Positions 25,130 to 35,766 of a stretch of 64,000 nt of DNA are shown piece by piece. The stretch is from SG8-30 sp963715485 (lineage in GTDB: Bacteria; Pseudomonadota; Gammaproteobacteria; Steroidobacterales; Steroidobacteraceae). Made by a program: the position numbers and the translations under genes. The DNA is taken from contig OY970244.1 in the NCBI GenBank assembly GCA_963715485.1, positions 806,001 through 870,000 on the forward strand. The letters run 5' to 3'. The number at the start of each line of letters is the position of its first letter. Positions within the stretch are counted from its first letter, which is position 1. The notes below the pieces were generated by a model. That model saw nothing but the letters and a program-made list of their open reading frames with translations. It was not told where the DNA came from and searched no databases.

Positions 25130-25756
25130 TCACCTCATGCCGCGCAGTTCCCGGTAGCGCGCGACGTCCGCGTCGAACTGGCGGTTCAGCACTGCGCGTT
25201 CCTCGCGCCGCTTGTCGAGGTTCAGCTCCTGCGTGCGGATGTCACTCTCGGCACGCTTGAGGTCCTCGGCCATGCCGTCGGGCATCGGCGGTGCCTTGGG
25301 ATCGGTATTGGCCGGCGCGAAACGGCTGGCGCGCTGCACCTGCTCGGCATGACGCGCCTTGAGGTTGGCCAGCGACTGCTCCTGGATCAGGATCTGCGCG
25401 TCGATCTGGTCGAGGCGGCGGGCGCGCAGTTGCTCGATCTCGTCCACGTTCTGGTAGGTGGAGATCAGCATGCGGTCGCGTTGCGCCTGCTCTTCCGCGA
25501 CCCGTGCTGCCTGCTCGCGCTTCTCCCGCTCCCGCGCTTCCTCGGGCGTCTCGGCTCCTTCCTCGCGGCCGACCTTCAGGCCCTGCTTGTTCAGCACGTC
25601 ACGGTCCTGGTCGGCGTACTCGGGCGGGATCCGGTCGCCGTAGTGGACCTGACCGTCCTTGTCCACCCACTTGTAGAGCTTCTGGGCGGCTGCCGGCCCA
25701 CTCGCGATCGCGAGCAGCAGCAGGGGCAACAACGAACGCAGCAGGGGCATCTTCAT
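25130..25756 (-). CDS. Exported DUF4124 protein with coiled-coil region
   Basis: 208 residues. Signal peptide (LLPLLLLAIASGPAAAQ) followed directly by a DUF4124 domain (KLYKWVDKDGQVHYGDRIPPE), a short beta motif frequent in gammaproteobacterial periplasmic proteins. The rest, from about residue 60, is rich in Glu, Arg, Gln and Leu and very likely a long coiled coil. ATG at 25756 is preceded by GAGGTG at good distance. The function is unknown; the layout suggests a structural or scaffolding role in the periplasm. Confidence 0.8.
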   Translation of the reverse strand: MKMPLLRSLLPLLLLAIASGPAAAQKLYKWVDKDGQVHYGDRIPPEYADQDRDVLNKQGLKVGREEGAETPEEAREREKREQAARVAEEQAQRDRMLISTYQNVDEIEQLRARRLDQIDAQILIQEQSLANLKARHAEQVQRASRFAPANTDPKAPPMPDGMAEDLKRAESDIRTQELNLDKRREERAVLNRQFDADVARYRELRGMR

Positions 25757-25814
25757 AAGGGTCACCTCGGGTGACATATTCTGCCAGCCGGCGAGGGCCG
25801 GTGCGGGACGCAGT

Positions 25815-26465
25815 TCACGCTTCCGGAACGACCCCCCATTCGCGCTGGTAGTTCCTCAACGACTCGAGTTCCGCGGCCCGGCCCGCATCCTCCAGGTGGG
25901 CGATCAGGTCGGCCAGCGCCACGATGTTTACCACCGGGATGCTGAAGCCTTGCTGAACTTCCTGAACGGCCGACAGCGGGCCCTGGCCACGTTCCTGGCG
26001 GTCGAGGGCCACCACGACGCCGGCCGGGGTGGCGCCGGCGGCGCGGATGATCTCGATGGACTCGCGGATGGCGGTCCCCGCGGAGATCACGTCGTCCACG
26101 ATCAGCACCCGGCCCGCCAGCGGCGCGCCCACGACGCTGCCGCCCTCGCCGTGCTTCTTTGCCTCCTTGCGGTTGAAGGCGAAGGGCAGGTTGCGGCCGT
26201 GCCAGTCGGCCAGCGCGATTGCCGTGGTGGTGACCAGCGGGATGCCCTTGTAGGCCGGGCCGAAGAGCATGTCGAACTCCACCCCGGAGTCGAGGATCGC
26301 GCGCGCGTAACAGCGCCCGAGGGTGGCCGCTGCGCCGCCGGTGTTGAACAGGCCGGCGTTGAAGAAATAGGGGCTCTGGCGTCCGCTCTTCAGGGTGAAC
26401 TGCCCGAAACGCAGCACGTCGCTGGCAAGGGCGAGGTCGATGAACTCCTGCTGGTACTCTTGCAT
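25815..26465 (-). CDS. pyrE: Orotate phosphoribosyltransferase
   Basis: 216 residues, normal for the family. PyrE joins orotate and PRPP to give orotidine 5'-phosphate in pyrimidine synthesis. Conserved features: FTLKSGRQSPYFFNAGLF, FGPAYKGIPL, the lysine-rich loop FNRKEAKKHGEGG and the PRPP-binding VLIVDDVISAGTA. Divergent from the exonuclease III gene, a pairing common in proteobacteria. Confidence 0.96.
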   Translation of the reverse strand: MQEYQQEFIDLALASDVLRFGQFTLKSGRQSPYFFNAGLFNTGGAAATLGRCYARAILDSGVEFDMLFGPAYKGIPLVTTTAIALADWHGRNLPFAFNRKEAKKHGEGGSVVGAPLAGRVLIVDDVISAGTAIRESIEIIRAAGATPAGVVVALDRQERGQGPLSAVQEVQQGFSIPVVNIVALADLIAHLEDAGRAAELESLRNYQREWGVVPEA

Positions 26466-26517
26466 TCGGATCCTCCGCGGCAGGCGCGTATGATTGCGCC
26501 TTCGTACGGGGCCAGCA

Positions 26518-27295
26518 ATGCGCATCATCACCCTCAACTGCAACGGGATCCGCTCGGCTGCCCGCAAGGGCCTGTTTCGCTGGCTGTCCCGGCAGCGCGC
26601 GGACGTGGTCTGCCTGCAGGAGACCAAGGCGCAGGAACACCAGCTCGACCACGGCGACTTCCGGCCGTCGGGCTTCCACTGCCACTACTTCGATGCCGAG
26701 AAGAAAGGCTATTCCGGGGTCGCGGTGTATTCCAGGTCCGAGCCAACGGAAGTGATAAGGGGCTTTGGAGTAGAGGAGTTCGACCGCGAGGGCCGCTACC
26801 TCGAGGCGCGCTTCGGCAAGCTTTCCGTGGTCTCGCTGTACCTGCCCTCGGGGTCTTCCGGGCCGCACCGCCAGGCCTCCAAGTTCCGTTTCCTGGACGC
26901 CTTCCTGCCCTACCTCAGGTCGCTGAAGCGCAGGCGGCGGGACTACGTCCTTTGCGGCGACTTCAACATCGCCCACAAGCCCGATCGACCTGAAGAACTG
27001 GCGCTCCAACCAGAAGAATTCCGGCTTCCTGCCCGAGGAGCGGGCCTGGCTGGACACCGTCTTCGATGACCTCGGCTACGTCGACGCCTTCCGCGAGGTG
27101 GATGGGAGGCCCGACCAGTACACCTGGTGGTCGAACCGTGGCCAGGCCTGGGCGAAGAACGTCGGCTGGCGCATCGACTACCAGGTCCTGAGCCCGTCGC
27201 TGGCGGGCAAGGCGCGCGCCGCGCGGATCTACAAGGACAAGCGCTTCTCCGACCATGCCCCGCTGATCATGGACTACGACCTGGAGGGCCGCTGA
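26518..27295 (+). CDS. xthA: Exodeoxyribonuclease III / AP endonuclease (one frame break)
   Basis: About 258 residues after repair. Magnesium-dependent AP endonuclease of the ExoA/Xth family, acting in base-excision repair. Visible motifs: LNCNGIRSAARKG, CLQETKAQ (catalytic Glu), YSGVAVYSR, VSLYLPSG, LCGDFNIAH, WRIDYQ and the C-terminal FSDHAPLIMDYDL (catalytic Asp-His). One extra base near 26983 separates the two frames; its removal gives HKPIDLKNWRSNQ. ATG at 26518. A TATGAT at 26488-26493 may be its -10 box. Stop touches the start of the next gene. Confidence 0.92.
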
Positions 27296-28614
27296 TTGGC
27301 CGCTTCCCAGGACGCGCCGGGCAGGGCAGGCGGGCTGTGGGGCGCGATCCGGCCCTACCTGGAGAAGGAGTCGCTGGCCGCCTTCTTCGTCGGCGTGTCT
27401 TCGGGCTTCCCGTACGCGATGATCGGCGCGACGCTGACGACGCGCCTGGCGCAGGACGGCATCGACAAGCGCACCGTCACCGCCTTCACGCTCGCCTTCC
27501 TGGTCTACAACCTCAAGGTCTTCTGGGCATGGATCGTCGACGGCGTGCGCATCCCGCTGCTGGGCCGGCTGGGCCAGCGCGTGTCCTGGCTGCTGGTCAC
27601 GGGGGTCGCCGTCATCGCCGCGGTGGTGAACCTCGCGCTGGTGGACCCGCAGGCGAGCCTGCAGGCGACCGTCGTCGCCGCGCTGCTGGTCGGCGTCGCG
27701 GGAGCCACCTACGACATCGTCATCGATGCCTACCGCATCGAGACGCTGAAGCCCTACCAGCTCGGCGTGGGCTCGGGCATGTCGCAGTACGGCTGGCGCA
27801 TCGGCGCGGCCGCGGCCGGCGCGCTGGCGCTGGTGGTGGCGGCTCGCTGGGGCTGGACTGCGGCCTATATCTGCTGTGCCGCCTTCGCGCTGCCGGCGAT
27901 GCTGACCGGCCTGATCGTCGGGGAGCCGGCGCGGCACGTGGTGATCCAGGAGAAGCGCGGCGTCGCCGCCATCTGTGGAGTTCCATCGTGGGCCCGTTCG
28001 CGGAATTCATGCAGCGGACCGGCGCCTGGGTGGTGCTGCTGTTCATCCTCGTCCACAAGATCGGCGACACCCTCGCCAACCTCACGTTCCGCCTGCTGTT
28101 CAACGACCTCGGCTACAGCAACGACGAGATCGCGCTCTACGACGTGGGCTTCGGCTTCTGGGCCTTCCTCGTCGGCATCTTCGTCGGCGGCATCCTGTAC
28201 ACGCGGCTCGGCCTGCAGCGCTCCGTGCTGCTGGCGCTGGTGCTGATGTGCGTCTCCAACCTCAGTTTCGCGCTGCTGGCGGCGGCGGGGCACAGCAATC
28301 TCGGCCTGGCCGCGGCGATAGGCTTCGAGAACTTCGCCAGCGGCTACGGCGGCGTGGTGGTCGTGGCCTACTTCTCGGCGCTGTGCAACCTGCAGTTCAC
28401 GGCCACCCAGTACGCGCTGATCTCGGCCGCGGCCAGCGTGCTCGGGCGTGTGCTGACCGGGACCACCGCCGGCGGCCTGATCGAGGCGATGGGCTACGTG
28501 AATTTCTACCTGCTGACCACGGTGCTGGCGCTGCCGGGCGTGGCGCTGTTCTGGTTCATGATGCGCCGTGGCATGATCGACGCTGCGCTCGGCACGGCGG
28601 GGCGCAAGGAATGA
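27296..28614 (+). CDS. AmpG-like MFS permease (one frame break)
   Basis: About 439 residues, twelve predicted membrane helices. The first half (SLAAFFVGVSSGFPYAMIGA, VFWAWIVDGV, TYDIVIDAYRIE, YGWRIGAAAAGA) and second half (VLLFILVHKIGDTLANLTFR, YDVGFGFWAFLVGI, GFENFASGYGG, ATQYALISAAASVLGR) match AmpG family muropeptide/GlcNAc-anhMurNAc permeases of the inner membrane. The frame changes near 27970. TTG at 27296 directly follows the xthA stop, with GGAGG eight bases upstream, so coupling is likely. Substrate inferred from family only. Confidence 0.85.
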
Positions 28615-28627
28615 GCAGGGGAGCGCA

Positions 28628-29003
28628 GTGAGGGACGTGCTGGACACCGAGCGCGTGCTCTGCGCGGTGGACGACCTCGCGGAGAACCCCTGCAGGGGGT
28701 TCCGGGTCGGCGCCGGCGACTGGCCGCTGTCCGGCTTCCTGGTGCGCAAGGGCGACCGGATCCGCGGCTACGTCAATCGCTGCCCGCACGCGGGCCATCC
28801 ACTCAACCTGAAGCCGGACGACTTCCTCACGCCGGACCGGTCGCTCATCGTGTGCTGCTCGCACGGCGCGCTGTTCGACATCGATTCGCGGCTACTGCAT
28901 CGACGGTCCCTGCGCCGGCGAGTCGCTGGTGCCGGTCCCGCTCGAGATCGTCGACGGATGGGTGATGCTGGCCGAGGGCGTGAATCCGGCGGACTATGAG
29001 TGA
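28628..29003 (+). CDS. Rieske [2Fe-2S] domain protein (one frame break)
   Basis: About 125 residues when repaired. A stand-alone Rieske ferredoxin: the two cluster motifs are CPHAGHPLN and CCSHGALF, followed by a C-terminal strand region (GYCIDGPCAGESLVPVPLEI, ending NPADYE) reached after removing one base near 28889. Small proteins of this kind pass electrons to oxygenases or act in unknown redox roles; the [2Fe-2S] cluster is bound by two Cys and two His. GTG start at 28628. The TGA overlaps the marC ATG (TGATG). Confidence 0.87.
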
Positions 29004-29620
29004 TGGACGAGCTGCTGAAGTTCTTCGTGCTGCTGTTCGTGGTGGTCGAGCCGGTCACCCTGGTGCCGGTGTTCGCCAGCCTGACCGACGGTGCGAGCGA
29101 GCGCTACAAGCGCAAGATGTCGCTCAAGGCGGTGACCGTGTCGGGCATCGTGCTGGCGCTGTTTGCGCTGGCCGGCTCGTGGTTCATCCGCATGATGGGC
29201 ATCAGCATCGACGCCTTCCGCATCGCCGGCGGCGTGATGCTGTTCCTGATCGCGATGGAGATGGTGTTCGCGCGCGAGTCGGGGACCAAGACGACCACCG
29301 AGGAGAAGGACGAGGTGCAGCAGCGCGCCGACATCTCGGTGTTCCCGCTGGCGTTCCCGTTCATCGCAGGTCCCGGTGCCCTGGCGACCGTGCTGCTGAC
29401 CTTCGGCACGCTCAAGCCGGACTGGCTGATGACGCTCGGCCTGCTGGCGGTGATCGGGCTGGTGCTGGCGATCACGCTGGCGCTGCTGCTGCTGGCCCCG
29501 CTGGTGCACCGCGTGATGGGCGTGACCGGCGCCCACGTGGTGAGCCGGCTCGCCGGCGTCGTGCTGGCCGCCCTGGCGGTGCAGTTCATGGTCGACGGCC
29601 TCAAGGGCGCCTTTGCTTGA
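29003..29620 (+). CDS. MarC family integral membrane protein
   Basis: 205 residues, six predicted transmembrane helices, family UPF0056. Characteristic segments: FFVLLFVVVEPVTLVPVFAS at the start, AFRIAGGVMLFLIAMEMVF, FPLAFPFIAGPGALATVLL and the closing GVVLAALAVQFMVDGLK. MarC was once linked to antibiotic resistance but that link was withdrawn; the function remains unknown. Translationally coupled to the Rieske gene. The stop codon is followed at once by a palindromic repeat. Confidence 0.92.
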   Translation: MDELLKFFVLLFVVVEPVTLVPVFASLTDGASERYKRKMSLKAVTVSGIVLALFALAGSWFIRMMGISIDAFRIAGGVMLFLIAMEMVFARESGTKTTTEEKDEVQQRADISVFPLAFPFIAGPGALATVLLTFGTLKPDWLMTLGLLAVIGLVLAITLALLLLAPLVHRVMGVTGAHVVSRLAGVVLAALAVQFMVDGLKGAFA

Positions 29621-29708
29621 GGGGACATTCCTATTTTCCTTTTTCCTTCAAGTCATTGATTCGTTTTGGAATCGACCAAAACGGAAGACCGAAAATAGGA
29701 ATGTCCCC
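29621..29708. repeat. GGGGACATTCCTATTTTC inverted repeat, copy 1
   Basis: Arms GGGGACATTCCTATTTTC (29621-29638) and its exact complement (29691-29708) enclose 52 bases that contain a second small inverted pair (TTCGTTTTGG / CCAAAACGGAAG). It begins directly after the marC stop and its last base is part of the trmB stop codon. Probably a REP/MITE-type unit; may also end both converging transcripts. Confidence 0.8.
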
Positions 29709-30394
29709 TATTTTCTAGCGAAGGCCAGGTCGAAGACCTCGTGGCCGAGACGCTCGCCGCGGCGCTCGAACCTCGTCTGCGGCCGGCTGTCCGGGCGCGG
29801 GGCGAAATCGCCGTTGGGCGAAACGTTGACCAGCGAAGGGCTTCCTCGCAGCACCTCCAGCATGTGCTCCGCGTAAGGCGCCCAGTCGGTCGCGAGGCGG
29901 AACGTGCCGCCCGGCTTCAGCTTGCGTGCCAGCAGCTCGATGAACCCGGGCTGCACGATGCGTCGCTTGTGGTGGCGCTTCTTCGGCCAGGGATCCGGGA
30001 AGTACAGCAGCACCTCGTCGAGCGTGGCGTCAGGCAGCTGCTTCTCCAGCACCTCCACCGCGTCGTGGCAGATCAGGCGGACGTTGGTGAGGCCGCGCGA
30101 CTCGATGCCCAGCAGGCAATGCCCGATGCCGGGGCGATGGACCTCGACGCCAAGGAAGTCGGCTTCGGGGCGGGCCGTCGCCAGGGCCAGCAGCGACTCG
30201 CCGTCGCCGATGCCGATCTCGAGCACCCGTGGTGCCTGTCGTCCGAACAGCGCGTCGAGGTCGAGCGCTGCCGCCGAGAACGCTACGCCCCACCGCGGCC
30301 ACAGCTCGTCGAGCGCGCGCTCCTGGGCGCGGGTGATGCGTCCCGCGCGCTGCACGAAGCTCCTGATACTGCGACGCTCGGAAACTGGGGACAT
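29708..30394 (-). CDS. trmB: tRNA (guanine-N7-)-methyltransferase
   Basis: 228 residues. TrmB puts a methyl group from S-adenosylmethionine on N7 of G46 in tRNAs. Seen: SIRSFVQRAGRITRAQERAL at the N-terminus, LEIGIGDGESLL (SAM site), EVHRPGIGHCL, YFPDPWPKKRHHKRRI and the closing TRFERRGERLGHEVFDLAF. The ATG at 30394 is part of a repeat arm (ATGTCCCC), and the TAG stop at 29708 uses the edge of another repeat copy; an 18-residue N-terminal extension coded by the repeat is possible but not conserved in kind. The gene is thus exactly framed by two repeat copies. Confidence 0.93.
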   Translation of the reverse strand: MSPVSERRSIRSFVQRAGRITRAQERALDELWPRWGVAFSAAALDLDALFGRQAPRVLEIGIGDGESLLALATARPEADFLGVEVHRPGIGHCLLGIESRGLTNVRLICHDAVEVLEKQLPDATLDEVLLYFPDPWPKKRHHKRRIVQPGFIELLARKLKPGGTFRLATDWAPYAEHMLEVLRGSPSLVNVSPNGDFAPRPDSRPQTRFERRGERLGHEVFDLAFARK

Positions 30395-30447
30395 TCCTAT
30401 TTTCCCTTTCTTGGCGCCGCCAGAAAAGGAAAATAGGAATGTCCCCA
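30386..30447. repeat. GGGGACATTCCTATTTTC inverted repeat, copy 2
   Basis: Arms TGGGGACATTCCTATTTTCC (30386-30405) and its exact complement (30428-30447) with a 22-base centre. It sits between the hydroxyacid oxidase stop (30449) and trmB, and provides the trmB start codon at 30394. Confidence 0.8.
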
Positions 30448-30448
30448 A

Positions 30449-31590
30449 TTACGGCGCCAGGAGGTCGGGAGTGAGGTCGGCGACGCTGCGGCAGCCGGTC
30501 AGGGCCATCGTCCGGTCGAACTCGTCGCGCAGGATCTCGAGCGCCCGCGCCGCGCCGGCCTGGCCGCCGGCGCCGAGGCCGTAGACCGGCGCGCGGCCGA
30601 GCGCGACCGCGGAAGCGCCCAGCGCCACCGCCCTGGCAATGTCGGCACCGCGACGCACGCCGCCGTCCACGATCACCGTGGTGCGCTGGCCGACCGCGGC
30701 GACGATGTCGGGCAGCGCCTCCATGCCGCTGATGCAGCGGTCGAGCTGCCGGCCGCCATGGTTGGAGAGCCAGACCCCGTCCACCCCGAGCCCGACGGCC
30801 CGCTCGGCATCGTCCGCGCGCAGCACGCCCTTGAGCAGCAGCTTGCCCTTCCAGCGCTCGCGGAAGCGCGCCAGGTCGTCCCAGTCGAGCGACGGGTCGA
30901 ACATGCCGTGCCCGACGAACGCGTTCACGTTCGAACCGGGCCCGAGCTCGCGCTCGACGTTGACGAAGCGCGGCCTGTTGCGCGCGACGGTCAGCACCCA
31001 CCAGGGGTGCATCAGGATGTTCAGCTTGGTGCGCAGCGGGAACTCCTGCTTGGGCAGCAGGCCGCTGGCGAAGTCGCGCTCGCGCTTGCCGGCGACGGGG
31101 AAGTCGCTGGTGATGATGATCGCCTCGCAGCCGGCTTCGGCCGCGCGATCGATCAGCCGGTCGCTGATCTCGCGCTCGCGGAATACGTAGGCCTGCAGCC
31201 AGAGGCGCCCGGAGGTCGCCTCGACGAGGTCCTCGATGTAGCTCATGGAGACCGTGGACATGGCGAACGGCAGTCCCGCCGCGGACGCGGCACGGGCGAT
31301 CGCCATGTCGCCGTCGGTCCACTGCAGGCCGTTGAGGCCCGTCGGGACCGACGATGGCAGGAAACGCCGCCGGTTGTCCGAGGATCGTCGTGGCAGGTGT
31401 CTCGCGTGGAGACATCCACCAGCGTGCGCGGCCGGAAGCGCAGACGCTCGAACACCGCACGGTTGCCGGCCAGCGTGCCCTCGTCCTCCGCGCCGCCGTC
31501 GACGTAGTCGAAGGCGAAGCGGGGCAGGCGTCGCCGGGCGATCGCGCGCAACGCATCGATGTTGATGGCCTGGTCGACTTTCCTGCTCAT
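30449..31590 (-). CDS. FMN-dependent alpha-hydroxy-acid oxidase/dehydrogenase (two frame breaks)
   Basis: About 379 residues once two surplus bases (near 31395 and 31347) are removed. Family: lactate/mandelate/glycolate oxidising flavoproteins (LldD-like). Seen: FAFDYVDGGAEDEGTLAGNR, RTLVDVSTRDT, TILGQPAAFPAIVG then GLNGLQWTDGDMAIARAA, KLLLKGVLRADDAERAV (catalytic Lys), GVWLSNHGGRQLDRCISGME (catalytic His) and VIVDGGVRRGADIARAVALG (FMN phosphate). It oxidises a 2-hydroxy acid to the 2-oxo acid; the exact substrate is unknown. Its ATG overlaps the stop of the FAD dehydrogenase gene (ATGA). Confidence 0.88.
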
Positions 31591-33184
31591 GCCACTTTCC
31601 CCGCAATGCGTCCCACCGAACAGGCAGCCGCCGAGGAAGGTGCCCTCGAGGCCGCGCTTGCCGTTCATGCCGCCGCCGCCGAACCCGGCCGCCTCGCCCG
31701 CCGCGAACAGGCCGGGGATGGGCTGTCCCTGCCGGTCGAGGACGCGCGACTCGAGGTCGGTCTGCAGCCCGCCCATGCTCTTGCGGCTGATGATGAACTC
31801 GCGGATCGCCATCAGCGGCCCGGCCTTCGGGTCCAGGATCTTCTGGAACGCGCAGGTCCGGAGCCGGTCGCCGGTCCAGCGCCGCGCGAACTCGATGCGC
31901 CGCAGCTGCTCGTCGTTGTGGAACCGCGGGCCGCGGTCGATGCAGGCGTCGTAGCGCGTGGCGGCCGCGTGCACCGACGTCGTAGTCCACCGACCCGTCG
32001 CCCACCAGCTCGTTCATGTGCTCGACCAGTTCCGGCAGCGAGTCCGCGGTGACGATGTCCTGGCAGTTCGCGGTCAGCTCCTCGTACAGCCAGTGGTTGC
32101 CGCGCAGCAGGTCGCGGGCCACGGCCAGTCGCTTCTGCTCGCGGAACGACGGGTTGAACTCCGCGCCCGAGACGGCCAGTTCCTTCAGCGCGATCCTGCG
32201 ATTCAGCAGCTGCCAGGAATAGGCGCGATCCTGGCGGCACACCTGGGCCACGAGGTCGTGGGTGTCGTAGCCGGTGACCAGCGGCATCGGGCCGATGCGC
32301 TCGCCGCGCCAGTTCAGCCACAGGGCGGACTTGGGCGGCACCAGCGACAGGCCGTGGCCGGGCTTGCGCGGCCGCCAGTGACGCACGCCTGCCGCGTAGT
32401 TCCACTGCCAGTCGAGGTGGGTGACGCTCGCGCCGGCCCGCTGCGCCGCGTCGTGCAGGAGGCCGTCGGCAAACTTGTGCGAGCCGTTCAGGATCACCTC
32501 GGGCGGCCGGCCCCAGTCCTCGTGCCAGTTCGCCTTCACGCGGTCGATGTCGCCGTTGATGCCGCCGGCTGCGACGACCACCGACTCGGCCTCGACCTCG
32601 AAGGCGGTGCCGGTCGCCTCGTCCGTGCCGCGGCAGCCGATGACGCGGCCGCCGCCGGAGAGCAGCTCGTCTACGCGATGGCCGTAGCGGCAGGTCAGCA
32701 GGTCGTTGGCGGGGTGTTCAAGCAGGTGACGGGCCAGCGTCACGGCCAGGACGTGGCCGGTGCCCCAGACGATGTGCCATCGCGGCACCGAGTTGCCGGG
32801 CACGTGCAGGCCGCGCTCCACCCACATCGGCATGGGCATGAACTCGACGTCGAGCCCGCGCAGCCATTCGTACACCTCGGGGATGCAGCGCTCGACATAG
32901 GCCTCGGCCCACGCGCGCGGCCAGCGATCCTCCGGCGCGAGTTCGCCGAAGGCCAGCCAGTCGGCGAGCCCGAGTTCTGCGCTGTCGTGGATGCCGTACT
33001 TGCGCTGCAGCGGCGTGCCCGCGAACCAGATGCCGCCGAAGCTCTCCTTCGCGAGGCCGCCGAGGTTCTCCTCGGCATCACGATCGAGCAGCAGCACGCG
33101 CCGGCCGCGGCCGATCAGCTCGTAGGCGGCGGCGATGCCGGCGATGCCGGCGCCGACGACCACGACGTCCGTCTGGTAGCGCAT
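31587..33184 (-). CDS. FAD-dependent dehydrogenase of the KsdD/fumarate-reductase flavoprotein type (two frame breaks)
   Basis: About 531 residues after repair. N-terminal FAD site VVVVGAGIAGIAAAYELIGR and the capping-domain pattern of 3-ketosteroid-dehydrogenase/fumarate reductase flavoproteins (NLGGLAKESFGGIWFAGTP, VVAAGGINGD, GLFAAGEAAGFGGGGMNGKR, GLEGTFLGGCLFGGR). One surplus base near 31977 and another near 31612 break the frame; removing the second one gives the proper end GRIAGKVA and a TGA that overlaps the next ATG. Without that repair the frame falsely runs on into the hydroxyacid oxidase. Substrate unknown; the pairing suggests successive oxidation steps. Confidence 0.85.
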
Positions 33185-33288
33185 GGCTGGAGGTCCCGTC
33201 CGCGGCCCGGCGCGAGTCGCCCGGGCGTCGCCGTTACTTTACACTCGCGGCGCTGCGGCTGGCACGCCGCGCGAGGCTGGGACCTGTC

Positions 33289-33735
33289 ATGCCGATCTGG
33301 GTGGACGCCGATGCCTGTCCGAGGCCGATCAAGGACATCCTGTTCCGCGCTGCGGAGCGCACCGGCGAGTCGCTGACGCTGGTCGCCAATCACGCGATGG
33401 CGGTGCCGCGCCGGCCGAACGTGCGGCTGCTGCAGGTCCCGGGCGGCTTCGACGTCGCGGATGCGGAGATCACGGGCCGCGTCGGGCCCGGGGACCTCGT
33501 GGTGACGGCCGACATCCCGCTGGCCGCGGACGTCATCGCCCGCGGCGCACAGGCGCTGAACCCGCGCGGCGAGATGTACTCTGCGAACACGATCCGCTCG
33601 ATCCTCAACATGCGCGACTTCATGGACACGATGCGCGCGAGCGGCGTACAGACCGCGGGTCCGCCGGCGCTGAGCCAGGCGGACCGGCAGGCTTTCGCCA
33701 ACCAGCTCGACGGCTGGCTGGCGAAGAGGCCTTAG
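33289..33735 (+). CDS. YaiI/YqxD family protein (DUF188)
   Basis: 148 residues, cytosolic. Family start MPIWVDADACPRPIKDILFR, central GDLVVTADIPLAADVIARGA and the C-terminal RGEMYSANTIRSILNMRDFM are all typical of UPF0178. The fold is PIN-like with acidic residues (DAD, TAD), so a nuclease role has been proposed, not shown. Ends just before a palindromic terminator shared with rhlE. Confidence 0.93.
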   Translation: MPIWVDADACPRPIKDILFRAAERTGESLTLVANHAMAVPRRPNVRLLQVPGGFDVADAEITGRVGPGDLVVTADIPLAADVIARGAQALNPRGEMYSANTIRSILNMRDFMDTMRASGVQTAGPPALSQADRQAFANQLDGWLAKRP

Positions 33736-33745
33736 AAGGGGTCCG

Positions 33746-33789
33746 AAAAGGGTCCGCAACCCTTTCAGAAAAGGGTTGCGGACCCTTTT
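33746..33789. terminator. AAAAGGGTCCGCAACCC hairpin, copy 1, between yaiI and rhlE
   Basis: AAAAGGGTCCGCAACCCTTT (33746-33765), loop CAGA, and the exact complement (33770-33789). A-rich and T-rich flanks make it a rho-independent terminator in both directions, for two converging genes. The same 20-mer recurs at 54211-54257, so it is also a dispersed repeat. Confidence 0.8.
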
Positions 33790-33802
33790 CCCCTTTCCTG
33801 GA

Positions 33803-35216
<1,414 letters not shown>

Positions 35217-35439
35217 TCTATGTTCCTTGATATGACTCGCTGCGCGGCGCATGCGCCGGGCCGGTCAGGAGCGAGAGGAGGGTCTATTTCGAGCGCGCCG
35301 GAGTGGCGCTGGCTTCGAGCCAAAGGGGGCGCTGACCGCGCGACCCTCGTTTGATGCGGCGCACTATACCGGGCCCGCCGGCATCCTGCTGGACTTTCTG
35401 CCGGTCGGCCGGTCCCTCTCGGTGCCGGCGCTGGGGCCT
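35217..35439 (-). other. rhlE leader region
   Basis: No gene is apparent. On the minus strand a TATAGT hexamer (35363-35368) is the best -10 candidate and would give an rhlE leader of about 140 bases, long enough for post-transcriptional control as in cold-induced helicase genes. No convincing -35 box is seen. Confidence 0.3.
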
Positions 35440-35655
35440 GATCGGGCGGGTCCCCCGTCGCTCACTCGGCTCCGCTTCGCTCCGCAAGCCAAACTCGCTC
35501 GCTCAGGGGGACACCGCCCTCGCCCCCGCGCCGGCCCGGTCGCGGCAGCGTTCGCGCAGGCGGGGCGAGGACGACCGGTGCCTCCCCGCAAGCGAGTTTC
35601 TGCCTTTCCGAGCGCGCGGGGAGGCACCGGAAGTAGAGAGCCCCGCCAGGCACCA
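35440..35655. repeat. Dispersed, internally symmetric intergenic element, copy B
   Basis: Read as the reverse complement this stretch lines up with copy A (9531-9882): TACTTCCGG and CTCCCC-type start, then GGAAAGGCAGAAACTCGC, GTCGTCCTCGCC, a variable centre, GAGCGAGTTTGGC and GCGGAGCCGAGTGAGCGA. It has the same two facing AAAGGCAG-type arms. It is shorter than copy A, and its outer ends are less clear. It lies between rhlE and the TrmH-type gene in a 550-base gap with no gene; nothing else is visible up to 35766. Confidence 0.55.
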
Positions 35656-35766
35656 GGCGGGACCGGCAAGCTGAAAGCCGTGCCGGGCACGAGCGGGTAC
35701 CGGCCGATCGAAGATCGCGCTCGATGCGTCGCGGCAGCGGCCGCACCGGGCAGCGTGCGGGCGACG

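Noticed and set aside
29708..30448. TrmB with an 18-residue N-terminal extension
   Set aside because: The extension is the translation of the palindromic repeat; conserved TrmB sequence begins just after the ATG at 30394.
30449..33184. Single 911-residue protein joining an FAD dehydrogenase and an FMN oxidase
   Set aside because: The middle part (Arg/Pro/His-rich) is out-of-frame translation. With one-base repairs the two genes separate with a clean ATGA overlap.
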